From positions 1 to 13,228 of the forward strand of contig JBCCBI010000121.1 in the NCBI GenBank assembly GCA_039034155.1: DNA of 13,228 bases, in the 5' to 3' direction. The notes under the pieces were generated by a model. That model was not told the DNA's origin, made no database searches, and saw nothing but the letters and a program-made list of their open reading frames with translations. How positions within the stretch are numbered: position 1 is the first letter of the stretch; every line of letters begins with the position of its first letter. Shown here piece after piece: positions 7,001 through 13,228 of the stretch. A program made the translations under genes and the position numbers. The DNA is from JBCCBI01 sp039034155. GTDB taxonomy: Bacteria > Deinococcota > Deinococci > Deinococcales > Trueperaceae.

Positions 7001-7290
7001 CTGCCAGGGACGGTGCCACCATTCAGCTCTCTAGCTTGAGCAACCAACTAGCGAACGGGCTGCGCAACCTACAGCTCGAGGAACTGCAATTTACCAATGC
7101 CGTTCTCGAGCTTGAAGAAGACATTATTCGTGCTGAACTAGGACTCATTACCCCACTTGAACTGCAGGAAACCACTAACGACCGCACCGAGGCCAGCAAC
7201 GAACTGCAGCAGGCCCGACTAGACGCACTTTCTCAACTGCTTGATCTCTACACCTTTTATGGCATTCCCGTTTCGGAGGTTTTACAGTAA
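4003..7290 (+). CDS. TolC-family outer-membrane factor with giant coiled-coil and acidic N-terminal extension
   Basis: The 1095-residue product is more than twice the usual TolC length. A signal peptide (MKLKHLLLPLGLLALIWGSG, cut near QAQ) is followed by about 395 residues of Ala/Gln/Glu/Leu-rich coiled coil (about 25-420). The coil holds a 69-residue block (106-174) repeated at 298-366 with 49 identities. Next come a Pro/Thr linker (about 427-463, with PVTPTVQP twice) and a 201-residue acidic region (464-664). The C-terminal part (about 687-1095) looks like an outer-membrane efflux domain. It has two helical-hairpin halves with TolC-like segments (ERGAANERELREAEAS; GLITPLELQE) and two beta-hairpin candidates (about 733-767 and 921-977) that would form the membrane barrel. 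It is the first gene of an operon; its TAA overlaps the next ATG (TAATG). The coil may span the periplasm or contact the cell wall, but it has no SLH or LysM motif. The fold assignment rests on pattern recognition. Confidence 0.85.
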   Translation: MKLKHLLLPLGLLALIWGSGQAQTQELQVLLDQLEAATTRLTADEAALVSRQTQLEADLRTLDQADADLANTRASLQQDEAALRAEAARLDALAASLAEGGRALEGQQNVLAMQENALEAQRAALTAQEQALAMQTDVSAAQQAAVNAQQAAINAQEVALEERRLTLAQQRAELDSGALSLTTAQQALQQNQLAIEQRRASLTSQADSLASRRAAVLEQQTQLQTETRTLEASRTRLNQFSSSVEVEAASLRDLDAQAASLTQENRTLDGEQASLDAERAGLVQARAALAQANSDLTGQRNILAAQENALQAQRAALTAQEEALAMQDSVTASQTAAINAQQAAISAQEVAITERRTQLATRETELTRQQDQLAQQDLSINQRAEQLNLNRSSLAQRQASLQAQRESLRTRLASLQARAVTELSSTSLTPTVITPPTTPIVPVTPTVQPPVTPTVQPIATPVPDSGSESMTEDDASEDAGTVTSDTMTPDTMTSDTADDTDDATDETSTEDATDVSNDVTDETENTVDTELTDTTAEDAAEDDADTNDAMTEMASEMPDSSDDAMTDMADDDSSDMTEDMADNIAEAASNSSTDANEDDAPAEMSDAADAADVEDTDMNVDGTEDTEDTEDIETADPDDAEVTDTVPMTDVDTVIPLELSLTDLREANQLDDTLEPTLLNPAVTDILDLDVVDLDVFLASIEENPQFTAARLTLEVTERGIIQARNTVSAAANVGYGVTNFDEDTDGDELDSDSLQASASVTLTPLVFGDTRDAVRNSRLNIRDREIDTLETLSTLEASALLAALQVQLAAESLVFAESGADLADEALRATRIRFERGAANERELREAEASNIQAGNFVRTAQDGLLLARDNLINLTGRAIVPMQIPELPIPDGVALSVQRAALGIERAEVSIDGVERNLYPVASIGYDYNFDDESSLGFSIDSRNLQPMVEYSYNERANNTGVDSVFTVGVGINVSISSIEAISAAGDTRQAARDGLQAARDGATIQLSSLSNQLANGLRNLQLEELQFTNAVLELEEDIIRAELGLITPLELQETTNDRTEASNELQQARLDALSQLLDLYTFYGIPVSEVLQ
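4318..5100 (+). repeat. Internal duplication in the coiled-coil domain
   Basis: Residue block 106-174 (4318-4524) recurs at 298-366 (4894-5100), an offset of exactly 192 residues (576 bases). By my alignment 49 of 69 residues match without gaps, including NAL.AQRAALTAQE and INAQQAAI.AQEVA. It indicates that the coil grew by duplication of about 190 residues, keeping the heptad-like register. Confidence 0.85.
5326..5373 (+). repeat. Two 24-base tandem repeats in the Pro/Thr linker
   Basis: Units at 5326-5349 and 5350-5373 differ by a single base, and both encode PVTPTVQP. They form part of a Pro/Thr/Val linker between the coiled coil and the acidic region, resembling wall-spanning linkers. 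Confidence 0.8.
5446..5490 (+). repeat. Three 15-base tandem repeats in the acidic region
   Basis: Units at 5446-5460, 5461-5475 and 5476-5490 differ by one or two bases and encode (V/M)T(S/P)DT. The whole acidic region is built from similar short Asp/Thr/Glu units, which suggests slippage-driven growth and possible length variation between strains. Confidence 0.8.
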
Positions 7291-8399
7291 TGGTACACAC
7301 GGATGGTCCCCTCACGCAGGCGCTTGCGCCAGCCGCCCGCAGGGAGCATATTTGGCTGCGCTACATTCTTTTTTCTGTCTTATTTTGTGCGCTTAGTAGT
7401 GCTTACGCACAAACGCTTAGTCTTGACCAAGCCCTGGCCAGCGCTGAAGGCCGCACCAATGTCATCAACGCACGCATTGAACTTGAGAACGCCCGGGTCG
7501 ACCTCGAGCGTGCCCAAGCTGATCCGTTAATCACGCGTATTCCCTTACTTCAAGCCCAACAGCGTTTTGAAACAGCGCTAGCTGATTTTGAACGGGTTTA
7601 CTACGAAGCCCTTACCGAAATTGCCACGGCTTACACCAACTTACAAAATGCAGCACTTGGTCTCGAGCTGTCTCAAAAAGCACTAGATGTCAACCAACAA
7701 GCTGTGCAAGTTTCTGAAATCCGTTTTAACAACGGCAGCATCACCGAGCTTGAGCTCCAAGAAGCTCGTACTGAACTTGAAAGTGCCCGCACACAGGCTA
7801 TCAATAGCCGCAACACCTTAGCTGTTGCCCAAACCAACCTAGCAAGTATTTTAGGCTATGACGTTGATTCAGCCCAGCTCGAGCCCGTCCCTGAAACGCG
7901 CTTAGTAAGTGTGCCTGTGCTCGAGGCCGCTCTGGCTACATCACTGGGTCACCCCAACATTTTACAAGCCCAACAAGGCTTTGAACTGGCCTCTGCCAGC
8001 CTCGATACACTTGATCCACTTTATGCGTCAGTATCTCAAATTGATGACGCTCGTAACCAAGTTGAAACCGCGCAAGAAGGCGCTACTGAAGCCGCGCGTG
8101 CTTATAGCATTTTGGTGCGCAACTTGCACACCCTTGCCGAAAATGCCGCGGAGGTCTACGTTGACGAGCAAGACCGTCTCAGCAACGCCGTTGAGCGTTT
8201 AGAAACTGAGCAACAACGCTTTGACGCCGGGCTTATTTCCCAGTTTGCCTTAAATCAACAAGAGTTGACGCTCGAGCAAGCCATCTTTAACGCTTTACAA
8301 GCCCGCAATAACTATCTTGTGGCTTTACTTGAATTACAAGATGCCAGTTTTGTACCTGTTACAGGTGACCTTTTGGAGGTGCGTGATGCCGGCGAATAA
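7290..8399 (+). CDS. TolC-like periplasmic protein that appears to lack both beta-barrel hairpins
   Basis: A 369-residue secreted protein related to outer-membrane efflux factors. A signal peptide (residues about 20-40, WLRYILFSVLFCALSSAYAQ) is followed by two similar helical halves. TolC-like landmarks include TEIATAYTNLQNA, SEIRFNNGSITELELQEA and NTLAVAQTNLASILG in the first half, and EQQRFDAGLISQFALNQQEL with ARNNYLVALLELQ in the second. In TolC each half carries a beta-hairpin of about 50 residues. Here helix runs into helix through a short turn containing Asp-Pro-Leu, at residue 78 (QADPLITRIP) and residue 242 (LDPLYASV). That leaves an all-helical protein probably confined to the periplasm. 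GGAGG at 7275-7279 serves its ATG, which overlaps the preceding stop; its own last 14 bases overlap the adaptor gene. It could pair with the preceding TolC-like protein. Confidence 0.85.
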   Translation: MVHTDGPLTQALAPAARREHIWLRYILFSVLFCALSSAYAQTLSLDQALASAEGRTNVINARIELENARVDLERAQADPLITRIPLLQAQQRFETALADFERVYYEALTEIATAYTNLQNAALGLELSQKALDVNQQAVQVSEIRFNNGSITELELQEARTELESARTQAINSRNTLAVAQTNLASILGYDVDSAQLEPVPETRLVSVPVLEAALATSLGHPNILQAQQGFELASASLDTLDPLYASVSQIDDARNQVETAQEGATEAARAYSILVRNLHTLAENAAEVYVDEQDRLSNAVERLETEQQRFDAGLISQFALNQQELTLEQAIFNALQARNNYLVALLELQDASFVPVTGDLLEVRDAGE

Positions 8400-9672
8400 A
8401 CAGCCGCGACGTTCATCACAGCACGCGCGCTTAAACACACTCAGTACCATAATCTTGCTTATGATTGTTGGCGTACTTGCCAGTTGTAGTCCAGAAGTTG
8501 AAGCCCAACAACCCAATATATCTGCCCAAGCCGCGCCTAGTGAACCCGCCCGTCAAGTACGTGTTGTAGACGTTGAAGAAGGTGTGCTAAGTACCTCGAG
8601 GAGTACCTCAGTAACCATTGATCCAGCTCAAGAAAGTACCGTCGCAGCTGGAACTTCAGGGCAGGTTGCCAATATTTTAAGCCGTGAGGGTGTCACCGTC
8701 ACCGACGGTGAATTAATTGTCCAATTAGATGACGTTGATTTACGCCTTCGCGCAGATAACAGCGCCCTATCCGTTGAACGTAGCCGTATTGACTTACGCA
8801 GTGCTGAAATTGCTGCCAGTGAAACGCAAGCCCAAGCACTTGCGTCACTACGCGCCGCTGAAACCAACTTACAACTTGCTGAAACCCGCTTTAACGAAGG
8901 TCAATCCTTACTAAATGCAGGTGGTATTGCCTCAACGGAAGTCACCAGTTTACAAGCTAACTTTGACCAAGCGCGCAGCAATTATCAGCTTGCCAGCGAT
9001 TCTTACGCCCGCAGTTTACGCGCCAACGAAGAGACTTTAGCACTTTTGCGAATTTCAGTTCAAAGTGCCCAAAATAGCCTCGATCAAGCCCGTGAGGACC
9101 TGGCAGATGCGCGCATTACCGCACCTTTTTCAGGTGAGGTCGCCGAGATTCTAGTTGAAGAAGGTGAGTTCGTAGGCTCTGGTAGTCCTGTGTTTAGAAT
9201 TGCCAGCACCGAAGAACAACTTGCCCGCTTTAGCGTGCCCCCAGCAGATGCTGACAACCTCGTTGAACAAGGCATTGTGAATATTCCTTACAACGGTCTT
9301 GACTATGCTGCGCAGATTATTCGCAACAGTCAGGTTTCTGGGCAAACCCGCTTGGTGGATATCACCGCACAAATTTATCCTTCAGAAACACGTATTCCTA
9401 TTGGCACGGTCACCCAACTGCCCTATCAAATTGATCTGGCGGAGGGCGGCTTGCTTCCTTCTGGTGCGGTTCAAGCTGAGGCTGGTAACAACTTTGTTTA
9501 TGTCATTGAAGATAGCCGCGCCCAACGCCAAACAGTTGATATTCTGGCAGAAGCAGGAGGCCGGGTTGCCCTTACTGGCATTGATGTTGAAACTGAGGTT
9601 ATCTTCCCCGTGCCTGCTGACTTGCGCGCTGGCACCCGCGTGAACATCATTCGCCCAGACGGTGAAAACTAG
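8386..9672 (+). CDS. RND-type efflux periplasmic adaptor lipoprotein (HlyD/AcrA family)
   Basis: This 428-residue membrane fusion protein would link an inner-membrane transporter to a TolC-type channel. It has a lipoprotein signal with lipobox LASC (Cys34), so it is likely anchored to a membrane by lipid. The two lipoyl half-motifs flank the helical hairpin: SGQVANILSREGVTVTDGEL (about 90-110) and ITAPFSGEVAEILVEEGEFV (about 244-263), the classic adaptor pattern. The hairpin (about 117-240) is Ala/Glu/Gln-rich and includes the usual RF.EGQSLL.AGGIAS segment. Beta-barrel and membrane-proximal domains follow. The ATG at 8386 is chosen for GGAGGT at 8375-8380 and the signal peptide; the frame is open farther upstream inside the previous gene. 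It is the last gene of the operon, and no pump gene follows. Confidence 0.93.
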   Translation: MPANKQPRRSSQHARLNTLSTIILLMIVGVLASCSPEVEAQQPNISAQAAPSEPARQVRVVDVEEGVLSTSRSTSVTIDPAQESTVAAGTSGQVANILSREGVTVTDGELIVQLDDVDLRLRADNSALSVERSRIDLRSAEIAASETQAQALASLRAAETNLQLAETRFNEGQSLLNAGGIASTEVTSLQANFDQARSNYQLASDSYARSLRANEETLALLRISVQSAQNSLDQAREDLADARITAPFSGEVAEILVEEGEFVGSGSPVFRIASTEEQLARFSVPPADADNLVEQGIVNIPYNGLDYAAQIIRNSQVSGQTRLVDITAQIYPSETRIPIGTVTQLPYQIDLAEGGLLPSGAVQAEAGNNFVYVIEDSRAQRQTVDILAEAGGRVALTGIDVETEVIFPVPADLRAGTRVNIIRPDGEN

Positions 9673-9707
9673 ACGTTATATAGCTCATCAAACCACAATG
9701 ACTCTTG

Positions 9708-9731
9708 AGGCCTACAAAAATTTGTAGGCCT
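9708..9731 (+). terminator. Terminator hairpin of the export operon
   Basis: AGGCCTACAAA (9708-9718) pairs perfectly with TTTGTAGGCCT (9721-9731), 36 bases after the adaptor stop codon. The 11-bp stem with A and T flanks fits an intrinsic terminator, although the T-run after it is short. It closes the operon and rules out a co-transcribed pump gene immediately downstream. Confidence 0.8.
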
Positions 9732-9923
9732 TACTTATGCCACCAATATCGCATTCATTTGTTCAAAACCACTCCATTCACAGCCCTAACAAATGTTACG
9801 TTAGCTTAGAGACACTTTTGCTTTACTTTTGAAGCTAAGCACGCCTGAATTTTTTCTTTGTAGCTCATTGCCTTACACCAATTTTGTTTTCTAGCAGCAT
9901 GCTGAAGGCACGCAGCGCTTGTA

Positions 9924-9929
9924 TATAAT
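9924..9929 (+). promoter_or_regulatory. Candidate -10 element for the sensor kinase gene
   Basis: A perfect TATAAT, preceded by TTGTA, lies 91 bases before the GTG start. I find no good -35 hexamer at normal spacing, so this is a candidate only. Confidence 0.35.
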
Positions 9930-10020
9930 TTATTCTGCTTACACACCTATCCAAAACTAGCAACTTGTTTCTTTTAAATTCATCTCGCCATTACGTTCAC
10001 ATATCTACGGGGTTATATTT

Positions 10021-11844
10021 GTGGCACATTATCTTGAAAAGGAACTCTATGACTTAATCAAACGTGACGACTTTATCTTTGATTTTTTACAGTCGTCATC
10101 GCTAGATGGGCTTTGGTATCAAGATTTAGAAAATCCCCAACACGAATGGATGAATGCTAAATTCTGGACAACCTTGGGCTACGACCCAACTGCTATGCCT
10201 CATTTTGTAACAACGTGGCAAGACATTATTCATCCAGACGACCTACAAGTAGCCCTTAAAAACGCATACCTTCACTGTGAAGACCCCAGTCATCCTTACG
10301 ATCAAATTGTTCGTTGCCAACATCAAAATGGCTCCATGGTATGGATTCGCCGTCGGGGCATTGCCATTCGTGATAACTCAGGCATTCCTATTCGCTTACT
10401 CGGCACCCATATCAACATCACTAAAACTAAACAAGCTGAGCAAGACGCTCAAGCAAGTAAAGCTGCTTACGAAACTATTTTGGAAAGCCAGTCCACTTAC
10501 ATTGTTAAGGTTAGCCCGGAAGGTCGCTATACCTACGCCAATTCAGCATTTTACAAAGCTATGAACACCACAACAGACCATATTATAGGTGAGCCTGTCC
10601 TGATTACAGTTATTCCAGAAGATCATGCCAAATGTGCTGAAGCCGCTAAATTTTGCTTGTTTCATCCCAACGAACCTTTCTACACAACGCTACGCAAGCG
10701 CTTTGAAGATGGCGCAACGCGCTTCAGCGATTGGGAGTTTATTGGTCTACCTGATTCAGACGGGCACGTTACTGAGATTCTAGGGATCGGTATTGATGTT
10801 AGTCAGCGTATTCAAGCTGAATTTGAACAACAGCAACTACGCAACTTACTTCTTGAAGCACAGCATATTGCCAACCTCGGCAGTTGGGACTTTGATATAC
10901 CTACCCAAAAAATGACTTGGACAGATCAGGTGTATACCATTTTAGAAGTAGCTGCTGATTTTGAACCAACCGGCGAAAAAAGCCTCGAGTTCTATCACCC
11001 TGATGACCGCCCGCGCATTGAGCAAGCGCTTGCACGTACGATTAGTGAGAAAAAAGCTTTTAATATTGTTTGCCGCATCATCACTGGTAAACACAACCTG
11101 CGCTGGGTAAAAGCTTCTGGACAACCTGTTACACAAGACGGCGAGGTTACGCGGATTATTGGTGTGTTTCAAGATATTACTGAGCAAAAAAACACTGAGT
11201 TTGTGCTACAAACCTTGCTCGAGGAAAAAACGACCTTGCTCAAAGAAATTCATCACCGAGTTAAAAACAACTTACAAGTTGTTGCGTCACTGCTGAGCTT
11301 ACAAGCCCGCAAACTGACCGATGAAGATGCTCAACAAGCTCTACAAGGTAGCTACCGACGCGTTTTAGCCATGGCGGAAGTTCACAAAGCCCTCTATGAA
11401 AGCAAATCACTAAGTAAAATTGACTTTGATGTTTATCTGAGGGAACTTGTTGACAACATCTGTAAAAGCCTGAGCATGCCTTACATTAAAGTTGTCTACA
11501 ACCTGCAACCCGTTGTGTTAACTATAGAAGATGCTATTCCCGCAGCGCTTGTCGTCAATGAGCTGATTGCCAATACATGTAAACATGCGTTTCCAAACAC
11601 CATTTTAGACCCTCAAATTATGGTTTGTTTGTGTTGCGCCGACGGTAAAGTTGATTTGAACGTCACTGACAATGGCATAGGTATATCTGCTGAGAATACA
11701 GCACCTCTCGAGCATTCCCCCGATTCATTTGGTATGTCTATTATCGAAGCCCTGACTGACCAACTCAGAGGTGATTTAGATATTGCCCGCCTCGAGCCAA
11801 ACGGTACCTCGGCAACGCTTTGCTTTCCTTTTCGGGAAGGCTAG
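10021..11844 (+). CDS. Soluble sensor histidine kinase with three PAS domains and a HisKA_2 core
   Basis: A 607-residue two-component sensor with no membrane segment or signal peptide, so it should sense a cytoplasmic or diffusible cue. PAS domains with PAC-like ends lie at about 20-142 (ends IRLLGTHINITKTKQAE), 150-265 (TEILGIGIDVSQRIQAE) and 272-392 (TRIIGVFQDITEQKN). The phosphoacceptor helix is of the HisKA_2 type: KEIHHRVKNNLQVVASLL, with His411-His412 (His412 precedes RVKNN). The ATPase domain has an N-box NELIANTCKHAF (Asn513) and a G1 box DNGIGI (Asp550). A GTG at 10021, after GGGG at 10009-10012, is the likely start. No response regulator is nearby, so it is an orphan kinase. The PAS ligands are unknown, and no haem- or flavin-binding residues can be asserted. 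Confidence 0.93.
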   Translation: MAHYLEKELYDLIKRDDFIFDFLQSSSLDGLWYQDLENPQHEWMNAKFWTTLGYDPTAMPHFVTTWQDIIHPDDLQVALKNAYLHCEDPSHPYDQIVRCQHQNGSMVWIRRRGIAIRDNSGIPIRLLGTHINITKTKQAEQDAQASKAAYETILESQSTYIVKVSPEGRYTYANSAFYKAMNTTTDHIIGEPVLITVIPEDHAKCAEAAKFCLFHPNEPFYTTLRKRFEDGATRFSDWEFIGLPDSDGHVTEILGIGIDVSQRIQAEFEQQQLRNLLLEAQHIANLGSWDFDIPTQKMTWTDQVYTILEVAADFEPTGEKSLEFYHPDDRPRIEQALARTISEKKAFNIVCRIITGKHNLRWVKASGQPVTQDGEVTRIIGVFQDITEQKNTEFVLQTLLEEKTTLLKEIHHRVKNNLQVVASLLSLQARKLTDEDAQQALQGSYRRVLAMAEVHKALYESKSLSKIDFDVYLRELVDNICKSLSMPYIKVVYNLQPVVLTIEDAIPAALVVNELIANTCKHAFPNTILDPQIMVCLCCADGKVDLNVTDNGIGISAENTAPLEHSPDSFGMSIIEALTDQLRGDLDIARLEPNGTSATLCFPFREG

Positions 11845-11860
11845 ACACCCAGAGAAATTT

Positions 11861-11893
11861 ATGGGCTATCAACTCAGCAATTTGATAGCCCAT
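11861..11893. terminator. Stem-loop terminator between the kinase and the convergent rhamnose gene
   Basis: ATGGGCTATCAA (11861-11872) pairs perfectly with TTGATAGCCCAT (11882-11893), a 12-bp stem with a 9-base loop, 16 bases after the kinase stop. It probably ends kinase transcription. It could also act for the minus-strand gene, whose stop is 92 bases to the right. Confidence 0.75.
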
Positions 11894-11984
11894 TCATCTT
11901 TAAATAACAGTTAGTCAATTGTAAATTTTCATACGATTAGCATGTAAATATCACTCGAGTTCTGAGCTTGTCAACGTGCTCGGG

Positions 11985-13228
11985 CTAACGCAGTAGTGCT
12001 TCTACCAAGCCGCCATCTACCGCCAAGACTTGCCCTGTTGTTTTAGACAACTGACCACTAGCGAGTAAATAGGCTGCCTCAGCTTGATCTGCTAAGGTAA
12101 TCGGCGACTTGGTCAGGGTACGCTGGGCGTAAAACGCAGCCAGTTTGGTGCGTAAGCTTTCGGTGTCTTCAGAGTCATCAAAGTCGATGTTGTATTTGAT
12201 AAGTGAGCTGATGACCCGCTCACGGGGAAACATGCTGCTACCCTCCACCACAGTGGCTGGCGCAAGGCCGTTCACTCGAACAAGGGGTGACAGTTCAATG
12301 GCAAGTTCACGTACCAAGTGATTGGCAGCGGCTTTGCTGGTGTCGTAGGCAAACGAACCGCGCTTGGCCACCACGGCGTTGGCACTGGTGGTAATCACCA
12401 AACTGCCAGCGAGGTTTTGCGACCGCCAGATACTAGCGGCTTCGTCGGCGACTAAATAACTCCCAGTCACGTTCACGTCAAAGGTGGTGCGCCAACGTTC
12501 GTCGGGAATACGTCCGCTGCTATTCGGCGTTACAAAAATACCTGCTGTGACAATGATGCTATCTATGCCGCCGTAGGCAAGCACAATCTGCTCGAGCATC
12601 CCCTTCACACTTTCCCGATCAGTAATATCCACTTGCAACCCGATAGCCGGACCACAAGCAGAAATTCCCGTGCCAGCCACCCCAATACCCAAACCGTAGG
12701 TGTCTGTAAGTTCGTTAGCAGTAGCTTTAGCAGCATCTTCATTCACATCTGCACAGACAACATGCGCGCCTTCTTTGGCAACGCGCTTGGCAACAGCTTT
12801 ACCAATGCCACCGCCTGCACCAATGACAATCACAACTTGTCGCGCAAAGGGTTTTTCGACTGGCATCCGCTGAAGTTTGGCTTCCTCGAGCGCCCAGTAT
12901 TCAATATCAAATGCTTCTTGTTGCGGTAGCGCCATGTACTCACTGACCGACTCGGCACCGCGCATCACGTTAATGGCAGCCGCATAAAACTCAGCAGTCA
13001 CGCGCGATTCACTTTTGGTTTTACCCCAAGCAATAATCCCCAAACCCGGAATAAGGATGACCGTGGGGTTGGGGTCGCGCATGGCTGGAGAATCTGGGTG
13101 TTTACAGGTTTCGTAGTAAGTCTGATAGTCCTTGCAGTAGCTGCTGAGGCCGGCCTCGAGCTTCTCCATTAACACCTCAACAGACTCATTCTGCGGATGC
13201 CAATCGACATACAGCGGTTTAATTTTGG
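11985..13228 (-). CDS. rhaEW: Bifunctional rhamnulose-1-phosphate aldolase / short-chain dehydrogenase (C-terminal part)
   Basis: The frame is open to the right edge, so the visible 413 residues are the C-terminal part of a protein usually near 680-700 residues. A GTG at 13175 is internal, not the start. The family joins a class II aldolase domain, which cleaves rhamnulose-1-phosphate to dihydroxyacetone phosphate and lactaldehyde, to a dehydrogenase that acts on lactaldehyde. The tail of the aldolase domain reads PGLGIIAWGKTKSESRVTAE, then the family link segment DIEYWALEEAKLQRMP. The dehydrogenase has the nucleotide motif GAGGGIGKA (complement of about 12801-12830). Its catalytic YDTSK has Tyr at 12345-12347 and Lys at 12333-12335, followed by AAANHLVRELAIEL and VRVNGLAPATVVEGSSMFPR. 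The symbol rhaEW follows usage for this fusion; rhaD is also used. No rhamnose operon partner is in view. Confidence 0.93.
   Translation of the reverse strand, partial: KIKPLYVDWHPQNESVEVLMEKLEAGLSSYCKDYQTYYETCKHPDSPAMRDPNPTVILIPGLGIIAWGKTKSESRVTAEFYAAAINVMRGAESVSEYMALPQQEAFDIEYWALEEAKLQRMPVEKPFARQVVIVIGAGGGIGKAVAKRVAKEGAHVVCADVNEDAAKATANELTDTYGLGIGVAGTGISACGPAIGLQVDITDRESVKGMLEQIVLAYGGIDSIIVTAGIFVTPNSSGRIPDERWRTTFDVNVTGSYLVADEAASIWRSQNLAGSLVITTSANAVVAKRGSFAYDTSKAAANHLVRELAIELSPLVRVNGLAPATVVEGSSMFPRERVISSLIKYNIDFDDSEDTESLRTKLAAFYAQRTLTKSPITLADQAEAAYLLASGQLSKTTGQVLAVDGGLVEALLR

Larger units (their letters stand above)
9673..10020. other. Intergenic region between the export operon and the sensor kinase
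   Basis: No gene is visible. The left end holds the operon terminator (9708-9731). A weak stem (TTAGCTT with AAGCTAA, about 9803-9838) lies in the middle. A TATAAT at 9924-9929 sits about 90 bases before the kinase start. A GGGG run at 9009+1000 (10009-10012) precedes the GTG by 8 bases and may serve as its ribosome binding site. Confidence 0.5.

Noticed and set aside
11985..12900. Stand-alone short-chain dehydrogenase
   Set aside because: The DIEYWALEEAKLQ link and aldolase tail are in the same frame, so this is the C-terminal domain of the bifunctional protein.
13173..13175. GTG as the start of a separate short-chain dehydrogenase gene
   Set aside because: The frame continues without a stop to the window edge (KIKPLYVDWHPQNESVEV precedes it), and the residues around it belong to the aldolase domain of the known fusion.

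Overview
The window looks like a chromosomal segment of a diderm (Gram-negative-type) bacterium. It encodes TolC-family outer-membrane factors, a lipobox-bearing periplasmic adaptor and a CorA channel, behind clear GGAGG-type ribosome binding sites, with ATG and GTG starts. No marker fixes the phylum. A thick-walled diderm such as a Deinococcota relative would fit the long coiled-coil envelope protein, but that is a guess. A striking base-level signature is the palindrome CTCGAG, which I count about 32 times in 13.2 kb against about 3 expected in random sequence.

Layout. Positions 1-140 (-) hold the first 46 codons of a membrane protein. 338-1411 (+) is a CorA-type Mg/Co channel. 1532-1975 (-) is a Nudix hydrolase, convergent with corA. 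2431-2730 (+) is a small glycogen-binding (AMPK/isoamylase-N type) protein, convergent with an unrecognised 79-residue gene (2808-3047, -); a 13-bp stem-loop terminator sits between them. A gene-free stretch of about 955 bases (3048-4002) follows, with repeated TGTAAAT elements and a perfect TGTAAATTTACA palindrome.

The core is a three-gene operon, 4003-9672 (+), with overlapping gene ends and a strong terminator hairpin at 9708-9731. Gene 1 (1095 aa) is a TolC-like outer-membrane factor with an unusual N-terminal extension: about 395 residues of Ala/Gln-rich coiled coil, a Pro/Thr linker, and 201 acidic residues containing no basic or aromatic residue. Gene 2 (369 aa) is TolC-like in its helical hairpins, but both outer-membrane beta-hairpins appear to be replaced by short turns containing Asp-Pro-Leu. 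Gene 3 is an RND-type periplasmic adaptor lipoprotein. No inner-membrane pump is encoded in the window. I infer a tripartite export conduit in which gene 1 supplies the barrel and an envelope-spanning arm, gene 2 a purely periplasmic helical element, and gene 3 the link to a pump encoded elsewhere.

The right part has an orphan soluble sensor kinase with three PAS domains and a HisKA_2 core (10021-11844, +), followed by a 12-bp hairpin. Beyond it, on the opposite strand and running off the window edge, is the C-terminal part of a bifunctional rhamnulose-1-phosphate aldolase/short-chain dehydrogenase (11985 to beyond 13228). The corA, Nudix, glycogen-binding, kinase and rhamnose genes show no evident functional link to the export operon.
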